A stretch of 64,000 nt of DNA from positions 310,001-374,000 of the forward strand of contig CAOLHI010000077.1 of assembly GCA_948474755.1 (NCBI GenBank), given 5' to 3'. Within the stretch, counting starts at the first letter, position 1, and every line of letters begins with the position of its first letter. The notes beneath the pieces were generated by a model, which saw only the letters and a list, made by a program, of their open reading frames with translations, searched no databases and was not told the DNA's origin. Shown here piece by piece: positions 34,086 through 44,614 of the stretch. The stretch is from Ctenosaura bakeri. Its lineage: Eukaryota; Chordata; Lepidosauria; Squamata; Iguanidae. The position numbers were made by a program, and so were the translations under genes.

Positions 34086-34756
34086 GGACAAATGTGCTAT
34101 CCAATGAAAACACTGAAGTTTGGTTTTCTGTGCCCCATTATTGGTTTTAATCTAGCTCAGATTCCTGGCTATGCACTTGACAAGAAAATGGGGTAACCAA
34201 CTTCTGTCTGAAAACTGTGTTTACACACGGGTGTGCTTATGTGTGCAGATGCTGACAGAGAAATCTTGTGTTGCAATATAGTAGCCAGGTTCTGTCATAA
34301 ACCAATACAACCATATAAAGGTAGTAATACATAATACTACTATTAATAATAATAATACGTAGGAGTAAGAGGAGGAGTAGGAGTAGAAGTACCAATTCTA
34401 GTGCTGTTTGCAGGTAGCAAATGATTATACTCAGTGGCATAAATCCTATTGTTATTCCTGACTAAAGCAAAGGAATTTACAATCTGCAAATCAGAGTCTA
34501 CAAAACAAAGCTAGATAGAGCCAAGCATGACTTATGACAACACTTTCAAACTACCTTCTTAGCCAAATTTCTCTGGGGGAGGTTAATTATGCAAAATTTG
34601 TGAATGTTCATGTTTTAATTATGTACTTCAACTCTGTTTTAATTCCTATTTGATTGTTTAATCTGTCTTTTAACTCTTGTATTCTGTGGTTTTTAAATAT
34701 ATATTTTTTTAAAATTACTTTAAGGTGCTTTGAGTTCTTACCAGGAAAAAATCAGG

Positions 34757-34799
<43 letters not shown>

Positions 34800-34819
34800 G
34801 TAGTAGTAGTAGTAGTAGC

Positions 34820-34858
<39 letters not shown>

Positions 34859-34872
34859 AGCAGTAGTAATAG
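34757..34872 (+). repeat. compound (AAT)n-(AGT)n-(AGC)n microsatellite
   Basis: Stepwise change of the third base across about 116 bp. It produces Asn/Ser or Leu homopolymer frames that are not genes. Confidence 0.95.
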
Positions 34873-34906
34873 AGCAAGACTGTATTCTGCTGCTCCAGAC
34901 ACTAGG
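34873..34906 (+). mobile_element. CR1 fragment, part 1 (split by the GC-rich element)
   Basis: 'gcaagactgtattctgctgctccagacac', continuing after 35459 with 'taggacatgaaccatggattc'. Joined, it reads as the usual CR1 'gctccagacactaggac..gaaccatggattc' order. Confidence 0.65.
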
Positions 34907-35459
34907 GCCCTTTTCGCATTGAGGTTTCTCACGCGAGCGGGGGAGGGCGGCTCGTGCGAGAAGGCTCCTCCGGAAGGCTGCCGTTTTCCCCCTCCTTCAT
35001 TCTGCAGGCGAAGGAACAAGGGGGAAGCGGTGCCGGAGGAGGCTTCTCGCACGAGCCACCCTCCCCACCGGGTGAAGCAGGAGGCTCTCGTGTCCGCCCC
35101 CCCGCTCGCGCCAAGCAGGAGGCTCGAGCGTCCGCCCCCCCCGCGGAGCAGGAGGCTGTCGCGTCCGTCGCGCTAGCGCCACGCCCCACCCCTTCCTTCC
35201 ACAGGGGCGGAGGGAAGGAAGCGCGACCCGGCCGCCTCCCCGACGCTCCGCACAGGAGGTAAGTGCGCGCGGGCGCTAGGAGCATTGCACGATCGCGGGT
35301 GATTTTCACTTTGAGGTGAAAATCAAAAAACCCGCGATCGCGCTGCTGCAGCCCCGTGAGCGTGGCAGAAGTGGGAGTGCGTCGTGCAGAGCGACTCTCC
35401 CACTCCCGCGAGGCTCACGGGGTTGTCGCACGACAGAAAGCCCGTGCGAAAAGGGCCTA
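34907..35459. mobile_element. GC/CpG-rich multi-hairpin element with GGCCCTTTTCGCA ends
   Basis: Terminal repeats GGCCCTTTTCGCA and TGCGAAAAGGGCC lie just inside a duplicated TAG, and a single TAG restores the CR1 reading of the empty site. Inside are successive inverted repeats: about 34942-35066 (arms gggcggctcgtgcgagaagg / cttctcgcacgagccaccct), 35290-35340 (gatcgcgggtgattttcac / gtgaaaatc..cccgcgatc) and 35352-35421 (ccccgtgagc / gctcacgggg, with ctcccac pairs). Strongly GC- and CpG-rich against an A+T-rich background. No coding that makes sense. The end sequence resembles the palindromic GGCC-MITE family. Confidence 0.75.
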
Positions 35460-35700
35460 GGACATGAACCATGGATTCTCATTGCAAGAAAAGAGATTCC
35501 ATCTAAACATTAGAAAGAACTTCTGGACTGTAAAGAGCTGTTTGATAGCAGAATAGACAGCCTCCCCACTGCACGTTTTTAAATAAAGGCTAGATGGCTA
35601 GATCTTCTCTAGGTGATGCTTAAGCTGTGGATTGCTGCATGTCAGGGGCCTACATTAGACGGATGTAGGGTTCCTTCCCGCTCTTAAGATTCTATCATTC
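35460..35700 (+). mobile_element. CR1 LINE 3' end, part 2
   Basis: 'aaagagattccatctaaacattagaaagaacttctggactgtaaagagctgtt' followed by 'ttccttcccgctcttaagattctatcattc'. It completes the CR1 copy begun at 34873. Confidence 0.8.
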
Positions 35701-36102
35701 TCTCTCCATTATCTTCGAAGCATCAGGAAAAGTTGTCCTTTTGAGTGGCGTTTTGGGTGGCTAGTGATACAACTCTTATTGATGGGTTCCGTCCAGTTGG
35801 TGTCACTTTGCCAACAGAATGCTCTGTGATGCAGTAGAAGTTTCTATCAGCAAAATGGGGAGGGGAGGCGTTTGTCACTGATGCCTTTCTTCCCCTACAG
35901 CCCACACACCACCTCCCACACTGTTCCAACGGGACTTCAACAAGCTAGAACAGATTTAGGAGGTGTGAGGACTGCAATGGGTAGACGGAATAGCTGATGA
36001 AAAATGCCACTCTTCCTAATTCCACTGATGGAAGCCTCTGAAGATTAGGTGCATTCCATCAACAGATACCGAAGTTTGGGTACCAATGGGGTACAACCCT
36101 AT

Positions 36103-36225
36103 ATTACTGCTGCTGCTGCTGCTGTTACTTTTGTTTTGTGCTTTCAAGTCATTTCTGATTTATGGCAACCCTAAGGCAACCCTATGATGGGGTTTTCTGA
36201 GGCTGAGACTGTGTGATGCTCCCAG
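36103..36225 (-). mobile_element. SINE tail fragment (minus strand) with (CTG)n
   Basis: A short (CTG)n run at 36107-36125, then 'tgtgctttcaagtcatttctgatttatggcaaccctaaggcaaccctatgatggggttttctgaggctgagactg', the reverse of the SINE tail and core. Confidence 0.6.
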
Positions 36226-36660
36226 GATCCCTGCTTTTCCATGAAAACCCGCTGGGTAACCTTGGGAAAGTCACACTCTGGCCATTTCCACACTGCACTG
36301 TTATAGTGCTATTATTGCACTTTCAACATCCTATGGAATCCTGGGGTTTGCAGTTTACAGAGGGGCATTTAGAATTCTCAGCTAGAGAGTTCTTTGGCTT
36401 CAGTAAACTACAAACCCCAGAATTCCACAGGATGTTGAAAGTGGAATAATAGCACTATAACAGTGTAGTGCAGAAAGGCCTCTCTCTCTCAGCTCAGAGG
36501 AAGGCAATGGCAAGCCCCTTCTCAACAAATCTTGCCAAGAAAACCCTGTAAGAGGTTCATCTTAGGGTGGCCGTAAGTCAGAAATGATTGGAAGGCACAC
36601 AACAATAATGACAACAACAACAACAACAACAACAACAACAGCAACAACAACAACCCTATG
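36226..36660 (+). mobile_element. CORE-type SINE interrupted by a MITE
   Basis: 'tttccatgaaaacccgctgggtaaccttgggaaagtcacactct' continues after the MITE (36280-36480) as 'cagctcagaggaaggcaatggc...cttgccaagaaaaccctg', then the Bov-B-like tail 'cttagggtggccgtaagtcagaaatg' and (AAC)n. Confidence 0.75.
36280..36480. mobile_element. palindromic GGCC-MITE, copy G (inside SINE)
   Basis: 201 bp. Ends ggccatttccacac and gtgcagaaaggcc. The 3-bp duplication TCT flanks it (36277-36279, 36481-36483), although the right flank is a TC run. Arms as in copy B. Confidence 0.85.
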
Positions 36661-36835
36661 CAGCCTCTTTCCACTCTTTTCAGGTCATTCAACATCTGAG
36701 TACAAAAACAGCAGTTAAGTAACAACTAGAGTTGTTTTTGTTGCTGTTGTTGTTAGCAATAATTCTGTAGTAATTATCTAGTTAAGTATATAGTTCTTCC
36801 TCCTCCACAAATTTGATTATCTGTGAGTGTGTTTG

Positions 36836-37340
36836 CCTCCCCCTCCATTCTCCTCCCTCCATTCCCATGGAATTTGCCCCAGTGTAAAGAACTCACACTG
36901 AGGCAAAACAGAAGGGAAAGTTGGGGGGAAGCTTCTCCAAGCCTTCCTTTCCCCTCTCCAGAGCTCCTTCATTCCCCTTCCCATGCAAAACAGAAGAGAA
37001 AGGGGGATGAGGGAAAGCTTGAGCAAGCTTTCCTTTCCACCCTGGTGCACAGAACTCATGCCAAAGCAAAACGGAAAGGAATGCAGTTGTGGGGGGAAGA
37101 CTCGTGTGAGTTCTCAGTGCTGGGGCAAAATGCACAGGAATGGCAGGGGGAGCTCCAGAGGGAGAAAGGAAGGCTCGTGAGAGCCTTCCCCCACTTCTCA
37201 TTTCTTTCCTTTTTACATGGGAATGGGGAAGGGGGAAGCCCCGGAAGGGAATGAGAGGGAGTTATTCAGTTTTTCCACTTTCACAAGGCTTCTGTGCTCC
37301 AAACTCTTGCAAAGGTGGAGGGACAACTGCACATACCTAG
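36836..37340. repeat. tandem ~84-bp repeats, each with a short hairpin
   Basis: Purine-rich units share 'gcaaaac.gaagggaaag..ggggaagcttctccaagccttcc'. The hairpins lie at 36927-36947, 37012-37033, 37096-37115 and 37168-37190, spaced 85, 84 and 72 bases. Stem sequences differ from unit to unit but stay self-complementary. The open frames here are products of the repeat. Confidence 0.6.
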
Positions 37341-37367
37341 CTTCTTTGGGCCCAATGCATGCCCCCT

Positions 37368-37400
37368 CCACACGCACACATACACCCACACACACACAGG
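37368..37400 (+). repeat. (CA)n-rich microsatellite
   Basis: 'cacgcacacatacacccacacacacacagg'. Confidence 0.8.
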
Positions 37401-37580
37401 ATGGAAACACCATTCGCCCTTGCTCTGTTCTCCTTATGCAGCTGATGTCCAGTTAAGTACATTGGTGGGGGAAGATACAATTATGGGAAGAGTATCAAAA
37501 TTGTGACTAAATAGTGAGAATGAATATGAAACAGTTGCAGATGAGTAGGCAACTGTTTCACATTCATGATCGCAACTTAA

Positions 37581-37729
37581 GCCATTTCCACACTAGGCTG
37601 TTATAGTGCTATGATTCCACTTTCAACATCCTATGGAATCCTGGGGTTTGCAGGACTGCAAACCCCAGGATTCCATAGGATGTTGAAAGTGGAATCATAG
37701 TGCTATAACAGCCTAGTGCGGAAATGGCC
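37581..37729. mobile_element. palindromic GGCC-MITE, copy H (shortest, most perfect)
   Basis: 149 bp. The arms meet at 'gggtttgcaggactgcaaaccc' almost without a loop. TAA flanks it (37578-37580, 37730-37732). It is centred inside another inverted repeat (tcacattcatga / tcatgaatgtga). Confidence 0.88.
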
Positions 37730-37904
37730 TAAGTCATGAATGTGATAGTACAGCCACAATTGTAACATGATTGTAACAGCTAGATTGTAACAGAAGAGGA
37801 GGACTGATTCAAGCATGAGTGAATGATGTTTCTGTCAGGTTTGCGGTCGGGAAGGTTGAGGCAGAATATACCTAACTAAGTAGCTGATTCAGAATTCCAA
37901 CCAT

Positions 37905-38092
37905 TATTACGTGTGTGTACCTACAAGTTGCCTGTTGACTTACAGCAACCCCATGAATTTTGTGGAGTTTTCTTAGACAAAAAATACTCAGATGTGGTTT
38001 TGCCAATTCCTTCCTCTGAAATATAGCCTGCAAGCACTTGGTATTTGTTGGAGTCTCCCATCTGAGTCTTAACCAGGGTAGTAGTAGCAGTA
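37905..38092 (-). mobile_element. 5S rRNA-derived SINE, 5'-truncated
   Basis: On +, 'cttcctctgaaatatagcctgcaagcacttggtatttgttggagtctcccatctgag' is the reverse of the 5S C-box region and 3' end. The tail portion 'acagcaaccccatgaattttgtgg' precedes it. Confidence 0.7.
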
Positions 38093-38901
38093 TTTATTAC
38101 CCTGTCCTTTTTTCCTGATGAGGACTTAGAAAAATAAGATACATAGATAAAAAACAGTTTACAAAGTTAAAGAGTAATTAAACTATGAAATTATTGGAGA
38201 AGATTAAAACATAAACTATTAAAAATTGTCCTCACTCTGTGTTGTATTACATATGACAGTATGTCATATCTAATGTAAGTATGTATAATGTCAAGGAAGG
38301 TTTAGAAGACATATCAGTCAAATATGGCAAGAACTCTGTTGTTTCTGTAAAATTACAGTTTGGATCCAGGGTACCTAAAGTACCATATTCTCCCCAGGTT
38401 TTGAGGTCTTTTTGAGAGGCCCTGCTTTCCATCCCGTCTCCTTCACAGGAATGTCTGGTGGGAATATGGTAGAGGGCTTTCTCAGTGACTGCTCCTAACC
38501 TCTGGAACTTTATTGCTAGAGAGAAAGAGAAAGAGAGACTAGGATTGGTGTCCTTCCAGCAGCAGGTGAAGACTTCTGTTTCAACAGGTCTTTGTGAACT
38601 GAATGCATGAGAAGAACGCAAGCATGATGACTCAGGACACAGGGTTCAAATCTCCTCTTGGCCATGGAAATCCACATGAATGGGGCTGATTTCTGTCAAA
38701 GGATTGTACAGTTGGTGAACTTTTGGTGTGGACAAGGGAGGAATCCAATCAGTGTTGGAGGAGAGGGATTTAAATTTTCTCTACTGCCATTTTTCTCATT
38801 GGAAATTTTTCTCTTGGTGCTATTCAGTGCCTAACATTTAAAGTTTGTTTCACAGAAGCTAATGACTAGGATCCTGGGACATCTGGCTGACTTGATCTAT
38901 A
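38093..38901. other. intergenic stretch; partial SINE head
   Basis: 'acacagggttcaaatctcctcttggccatggaaatcca' at about 38636-38673 matches the CORE-SINE head. Nothing else was recognised. Confidence 0.4.
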
Positions 38902-39104
38902 GGCCATTTCCACACTTCATGGTTACAGTACTATTATTCCATTTTTGACATCCTCTGGAATCCTGGGGTTTGGAGTTTAGAGAAGGGGCATTCAGAATTC
39001 TCAGCTAGAGAACTCTTTGGCCTCAGAAAACTACAAACCCCAGAATTCCACAGAAGGTTGAAAGTGGAATAATAGCACTAGAACAGTATAGGGAAAAAAG
39101 GCCC
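38902..39104. mobile_element. palindromic GGCC-MITE, copy I
   Basis: Ends ggccatttccacac and ggaaaaaaggccc, ATA on both sides (38899-38901, 39105-39107). The right end is diverged. The middle has 'attctcagctagagaactctttggcctc', shared with copies B, G and F. Confidence 0.8.
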
Positions 39105-39299
39105 ATAGTGTTTATCATTGGAATTTTATTATTCTTATTATTTATCCCTGGTGACCTTTGCTTACATAGGAATTCAGGCCTATTTAACTGTGGGCCTTTC
39201 TACACTGCAGTTTAGATGTCTTAATTTCCAGACATGAAAATACATTCTCAGTATGTGTGCATAATTGAATGAGACGCTGTGAGAAACTACAGGTTATGC

Positions 39300-39845
39300 T
39301 CAAGGCATTATGCTTAATGACATCACTTGGACTGTCCCTAGGTCTCAGATTTTGACCTGGAAACCTAAGGCCTGGGATGAGTCTGAACTGGCAACCCTAC
39401 TGGGGAGGGAAGGTTATCTATGGGATCACCTTCTCACATATAATCCACACCACACACTCAGGTTTTCTGTGGGGCATTTGCTTCAATCAGCCATGACCAG
39501 GCTGGCAACTGTTAACCAGAGGATTTTTTCATCAGCTGCCCCAAAATTATAGAACGACCTTCTGGAAGAAATCTGGATGTACTATCTGCACTTAGAACAG
39601 CACAAATCTCTTCCGGCAGGCATATCCAGACAGCTTTCATATTGTGAGTTTTTAAATTATGTATTTAATATGTATATACAGTTTTTTAAATCTGAGGCTT
39701 TGCTCTTTTAACCGATTATGTATTTTTAATTGGCGCTCATGTTTTTAACTGTATTATTCATCTATTTTTTGCTGTATTTTAGTCTGTTGTTCCTCACCTT
39801 GATCCACAGGGAGAAATGGGTAAGAAATTGTTGTTGTTGTTAAAA
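39300..39845 (+). mobile_element. decayed LINE 3' end with tail
   Basis: 'NQRIFSSAAPKL' and 'NDLLEEIW' read like the AxxLWNxLPxEI block of CR1/L2-type ORFs. The following T-rich 'tttttaactgtatt' tail ends 'cctcaccttgatccacagggagaaatggg' and (TTG)n. A similar tail is at 60-265. Confidence 0.45.
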
Positions 39846-40614
39846 TGTCCCTTGCCTGTGTTCTGCTGTGCCAAAAATTATTGCACACACATAGACAGAA
39901 ACACTATTCAGAGCTTGGGATTTTAAGTTTATTTTAGAAAACCTGATGGCTAGGATTCTGTAGGTGACATTTGCTACCTTAACACATGGTTAAATTGACA
40001 GAGATACTTTGAAGGACCTCCTTGCATAATGCTCCTCAAATTATTGTGTAACAGCAGTTGAGGAGTTTCTGGCTTGCAGCCCAACCCCTGGCCAATGCTC
40101 AGTTGCAAGAATGTATCTGGGAACATTTCTTCCACACTTGCAGAAGAAACACTAGCCTTACACTGGGTTCCAAAGTTTCCGCCTAGGGCGAGCATGGGCA
40201 GCAGGAACATGCCCAAGTGCACTACACGTCTGAACAGTGACTGGGGGATAGAGCGGGACCAGGAATGTGACTGGGAAACCTTGGCTGCTGTTGTGTATCT
40301 GGGGTGGAAGTGAACAATCTCCAACCTCTCCCTCCCCAGTGACGGTGTAAATACACTGGTGGACTATTGTGCTCCACCAATGTATTTATTAAATGTAGGC
40401 AGTGAGTAGCCTAGATCACATGGACTTGAGAATTGCCAAAGCAAAACTAGAGCTTCTCCTTAACAACTACATTGATCCCAGTCTTGTGGAACTCACAGTA
40501 CGATGCCTCAATCAAGGCAATTTGAGGCATTTTAAGATTTAATATTCCATCTGGTCTACACAACATGCTACTCATCAAATCAGAAATACATTTTAATTCA
40601 TTGGTCTTCGACTA
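39846..40614. other. intergenic stretch with no recognised feature
   Basis: Frames at 39974-40324 have no recognisable domain. Confidence 0.4.
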
Positions 40615-40805
40615 GAAACTTAAAAAGTGCTGTGACAGAGCAGACCAAGGACTTATCTAGTCCAGTGTTTTGATCACAGAACAGCCTGTTTATGTGAATC
40701 CAACCAACAGGGACACGAGTGCAACCGTACCCTCCATCGCATATTGTGCTGCAACTGATATATAAAGGCATACTGCCCCTGATACTGGGGGTAAAACAAA
40801 CATCC
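40615..40805 (+). repeat. dispersed repeat of SINE/LINE origin
   Basis: 'gcagaccaaggacttatctagtccagtgttttgatcacagaacagcc', 'aacagggacacgagtgcaac' and 'aggcatactgcccctgatactgggg' form an order I recognise from reptile genomes, downstream of tRNA-SINE-like heads. The exact family is uncertain. Confidence 0.45.
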
Positions 40806-42042
40806 TGACTGGTAGTCATGAATGAGCCAAACCTCCATGAATGTTGCCTGTTTGAGAGCCAGGCAATTTATACAGCTTAAATGTAGCAACAAAAACAGAT
40901 TTATTGAGTCTACAATGGCCAGTCCAAAATATCTGGAGGGCATTAGGGTACCCATCCTACATTGTGGTATACCAGCTGGTAAACATCATTGCTTCCTTTT
41001 ATTGTATGAACACTTGCATGCATGCTTGAATGCAACCAGCTCTAATTTAGTCATCAGTCTTTCAAACTGGAGATGAAAACTCTTGAATGCTGCCTTTAGA
41101 CTATAGAGTTGCAAACGGCACTGAAGCAAGTGGAAGTCATGCAGCAGGATTAATAATAGTGCTTGGTTGACTGTGCCTTTGGGCATCCAAAGGAAAGCAG
41201 ATGTGAGATCAAAGTTAGCATAAATGAGGAGGCAGCAGAGCCTGTATGCTTTTTAGTTGCTTTCATCTACGCCCACCTTCAGGAAGGACAAATTAGTTCA
41301 TTCTGCCTTTTGATTTATATCCATGTCGAAAATCGGCAATGTTCAGCCAAAGACAACGGCGGGGAGTTAAAGTGCACAGCGACATTTCGCCAACATCTTC
41401 TGAAAATACCCAACTTAGTTCTCTTCTTTCCTGCAGAGACATTTTCCTATCCTGGAAAAAAAAAAACCTAAAAGACCTGCTCCAGTATTTTTAGAATATT
41501 ACTTGTGACATCCCAGCCATTCTCTCCTGAAGACTTCAAAGAGACAAACATACTCCTGTTGTCATCATTAAACAAATCCCCAGTTGGTTGAGGCTACCTG
41601 AGTCATTGCTTTGAAATCTCACCTCACTACTCTTTGGAATCAAGGACATGCAGAACCACAGGGCTGTTCTCTTCTTAGGTCTCTGTTTAGCTTATGTAAT
41701 GTTGTTTTTCCAAGGACTTTCAGATGCCCATCATTTGAGACACAGGACAGAAAAACTATTGTGTCTGGCAGCTGACCCACCAAACCAGCTCAGATGGTAA
41801 AGGAGACCCTTCCTTCTTTTTTCTTTCTAAATATGTCAAAGGTATGTCTAGCTTGATATTAAATTATATACTTCATACCCTCCAACATTTCACAGATGAA
41901 AACTGGGACACATGTGGCCAAGCAACATTAGAGTAAGGTCAAGATGGTAAAAGTTATTCTTAATGAGGAAGAACACACAAACTAGCCAAGGCTGCAACAA
42001 TTTGCTTTTGCCTGAGCCAGCACAGAAGGGTAATATGACATG
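40806..42042. other. intergenic stretch with no recognised gene
   Basis: The largest frame (41163-41471) has no recognisable domain or splice-like organisation. It could include conserved non-coding DNA, which cannot be judged from one sequence. Confidence 0.4.
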
Positions 42043-42283
42043 GAGCCCTGGTGGCGCAGTGGTTAAATGCCAGTACTGCAAGCCATAAGGTTGTGAGTTC
42101 GATCCTGCCTGGCTCCAAGGTTGACTTAGCCTTCCATCCTTTCGCAGGTCGGTAAAATGAGTACCCCAGCTTGTTGGGGGCATGTATAGAAATGTTTCAA
42201 AATACATGCTATTTGTAAGTTGTTCGCCGCCTCAATCCATATGGAGAGGTGGGATACAAATAAATAATTAAAATAAAAAAAAA
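42043..42283 (+). mobile_element. tRNA-derived SINE (Sauria-like), copy B
   Basis: Near identical in layout to copy A: 'agccctggtggcgcagtggttaaatgcc' (A box), 'gagttcgatcc' (B box), 'gtcggtaaaatgagtacccc', tail 'cgccgcctcaatccatatggagaggtgggatacaaataaata' and A-rich end. Confidence 0.88.
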
Positions 42284-42529
42284 TCCCTACATCTTCTCCC
42301 CCATCCCTGCAGAATTAATTGTATGCAGACTACTTTTGCACTTTGAACTCAATTTGCTGCAGTTGAAGGAAGTTGGGGTAAAAGGTAGAGAGTGGGAAGA
42401 GAAGAGAGAAACTGGGATAGCAGAGGATTAATCAGGACTGTTCCTGACAAATTAGAACAGTTGGAGGGTATGATATTTTATACTCTTATCATTAAATATC
42501 AAAGTAAGAATCATCCATGGCATAGGATT

Positions 42530-43090
42530 TCCGATTTCCATGTACTGTGAGGAAAGCTGATAGGAAGAGAATCAACTCATTTGAAATGAGCTGAGAGAGG
42601 AGAGTTCTACAGATATCCTGTACTGTTGAAAAGACAAGCGAATGGGTCCTGGAGCAAATCAGGCCTGGATTCTCACTAGAAACCAAGATGACTAAGCTGA
42701 GGTTGTCATACTTTGGATACATCATGAGATGATGTGACTCACTACAAAAATGCTTGGTAAAGGGGAAAGCAGCAGGGAAAGAGGGAGACTGCAGAACAGA
42801 TGGCTTGGTTCAATCAAGAAAGCTAAAATCCTGAGTTGGCAGACCATGGGCATTGCAGCTGATGACTAGGGCCATTTCCACACTGCATTCTTATAACGCA
42901 ATTATTCCACTTTCAACATCCTATGGAATCCTGGGGTTTAAAGTTGAAGGAAGGGGCCGGCTAGCCCCTCCCTAAACTGCAAACCCTAGGATTCCATAGG
43001 ATGTTGAAAGTGGAATAATTGCATTATAAGAGTATAGTGCAGAAATGGCCTAGGGTTTTTGGAAGTCTCTCATTAATAAGGTCAAAAATA
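42530..43090 (+). mobile_element. Bov-B (RTE) LINE 3' end, interrupted by MITE
   Basis: 'ccaagatgactaagctgaggttgtcatactttggatacatcatgagatgatg' and 'aaatgcttggtaaaggggaaagcagcagggaaagaggga' give the Bov-B C-terminal order (LRLSYFGYIMR, MLGKG). After the MITE it resumes 'gaagtctctcattaataaggtc'. Decayed. Confidence 0.8.
42870..43050. mobile_element. palindromic GGCC-MITE, copy J (inside Bov-B)
   Basis: 181 bp. Ends ggccatttccacac and gtgcagaaatggcc. TAG is duplicated (42867-42869, 43051-43053). It sits at the same Bov-B point ('gatgac') as copy B. Internal sequence differs: the centre is 'aaggaaggggccggctagcccctccc'. Confidence 0.88.
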
Positions 43091-43507
43091 ACAAGAACAT
43101 CTAGCTTATTTTGCACTGTTTTCAATGTGCTTCTTCATGGGCACTCAACAAATTTATGCAAGTGTCTTCTTAATGGCCTATTTTTCAAAGCTAAAGTCAA
43201 TGATGTCATCCTTCAGCTAGCTCTTAGAGGACAGCATCAGGACACTGTCAAGTGCTAGGAGCAAAGAGGCTTTGAGAATCCAGAGGATCGTTCCCAATAC
43301 CAAATAATGTGGATGGTTGTTTTCAGGTGTTAACTTGCCAGCCAGCAAGTTGGCCCAGTTGTCATTCCCGGTGGGTACTGCAGTGCTAAGAACTATAGTT
43401 GTCCACCATAATGGGAGGGTGACAGATTGGAGAACGCTGGTCTAATAAACTGAAATGCTCATTCATTCTCAAAAACACTGTTGTTATAGGCATTGCTAAA
43501 TGACTGA

Positions 43508-43795
43508 GAGGCAGTGTGGCTGAGTGGTAAGAGTGTTGAACTAGGACATTGGGAATCATAGAATTATAGAGTTGGAAGAGACTACAAGGGCCATCCAGTC
43601 CAATTCAGAGACCAGAGTTCAATTCCCTGCTCAGCCGTGGAAACCTACTGGGTGACCTTGGGCAAGTCACGCTCTCACAGTCTCAGACGAAGGCAAAAGC
43701 AAACCCCCTCTGAACAAATGTTGCCAAGAAAAACCCATGACAGATTCACCTTAGGGTAACAAGTCAGAAATAACTTGAAGGTACACAGGAACAAC
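43508..43795 (+). mobile_element. CORE-type SINE, full length, with CR1 fragment inside
   Basis: Head 'gaggcagtgtggctgagtggtaagagtgttgaactaggac' (A box), then a 52-bp CR1 piece (43553-43604, -), then 'accagagttcaattccc' (B-box region), core 'ctgggtgaccttgggcaagtcac', tail 'ccttagggtaacaagtcagaaataacttgaagg' and (AAC)n-like end. Confidence 0.8.
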
Positions 43796-44614
43796 AAAAG
43801 GAGGACTAAAAGAGTAACAGATCTGCATGAAATGCACACATGCTAATTTATATGCCTAGAGCCTTTAGAAATCATTTAGAAATCATTTTCTTAATTCAAA
43901 TAGAAATACAGTACTTCCCACCACAGTAAGGATGCCCATGATCTGTGTGCTTGCCTGTTCAGTCTGTTGGCCAAGTGCTAACTATGGTTGGGCACGTTCC
44001 TTTCTCTGTTATAACTTTCAATTGGACTTGGATCAGACCACCTTTCAAAAAGAAGACAGCTTCAAATTAAGGACTGACTTTTCCCACCTTTTCAAATATA
44101 GTGCTGTTCTTGAAGTGGAATCTATCATGGCTTCACTTTGGCTTTTTCTGAAGGTACTACAGGCTTCAACCTAATAATATTTATTATGGCTAATAAAGTA
44201 TTCCACCAGAAATCGTTAAATTAGCAAGTGCATGTTGCCTCCAGCGTATCTTGGTCCTCCTTGGAACAGAGGACTAAGGGAGCATCCTGATAAAATAAGT
44301 TGTTCACTCAACTAGAGATGGCCAGTTTGACAGCTGGCCTGGGAGATAACCAAAACATTAGTCTGAACTGCATGCTTGGTGGAAAATCAGCTCAGCACAT
44401 GCTCACATGAGGGGCTTTGCAAACTGTCTGGAAATTATATTAGAGTGTACAAGCCACTGGTTTGGGGCTTTATTCTGTACAGCAAGCCAGCTGTCAGAAA
44501 TAAATTTCTTTTTTAAAAAAGTGAAATCTTTAATTCACCAACATTGCCTCCTGATTGGACTAAGCACAGCAGAGGGCAAACTCCCCTCAGTTCTTAGCTC
44601 TCATGTGTCTGTCT
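43796..44614. other. intergenic stretch with no recognised feature
   Basis: Frames at 43932-44174 and 44407-44616 have no recognisable domain. Confidence 0.4.

Noticed and set aside
34730..35309. GC-rich frames and apparent CpG island (possible host promoter or exon)
   Set aside because: Frames come from microsatellite and hairpin DNA; terminal repeats and the TAG duplication show a transposable insertion.
36817..37254. Several overlapping frames over 100 codons
   Set aside because: Purine-rich tandem repeats lack stops in many frames; no domain was seen.
41163..41471. 102-codon frame in a repeat-poor stretch
   Set aside because: No recognisable domain, start context or splice pattern; may be chance.
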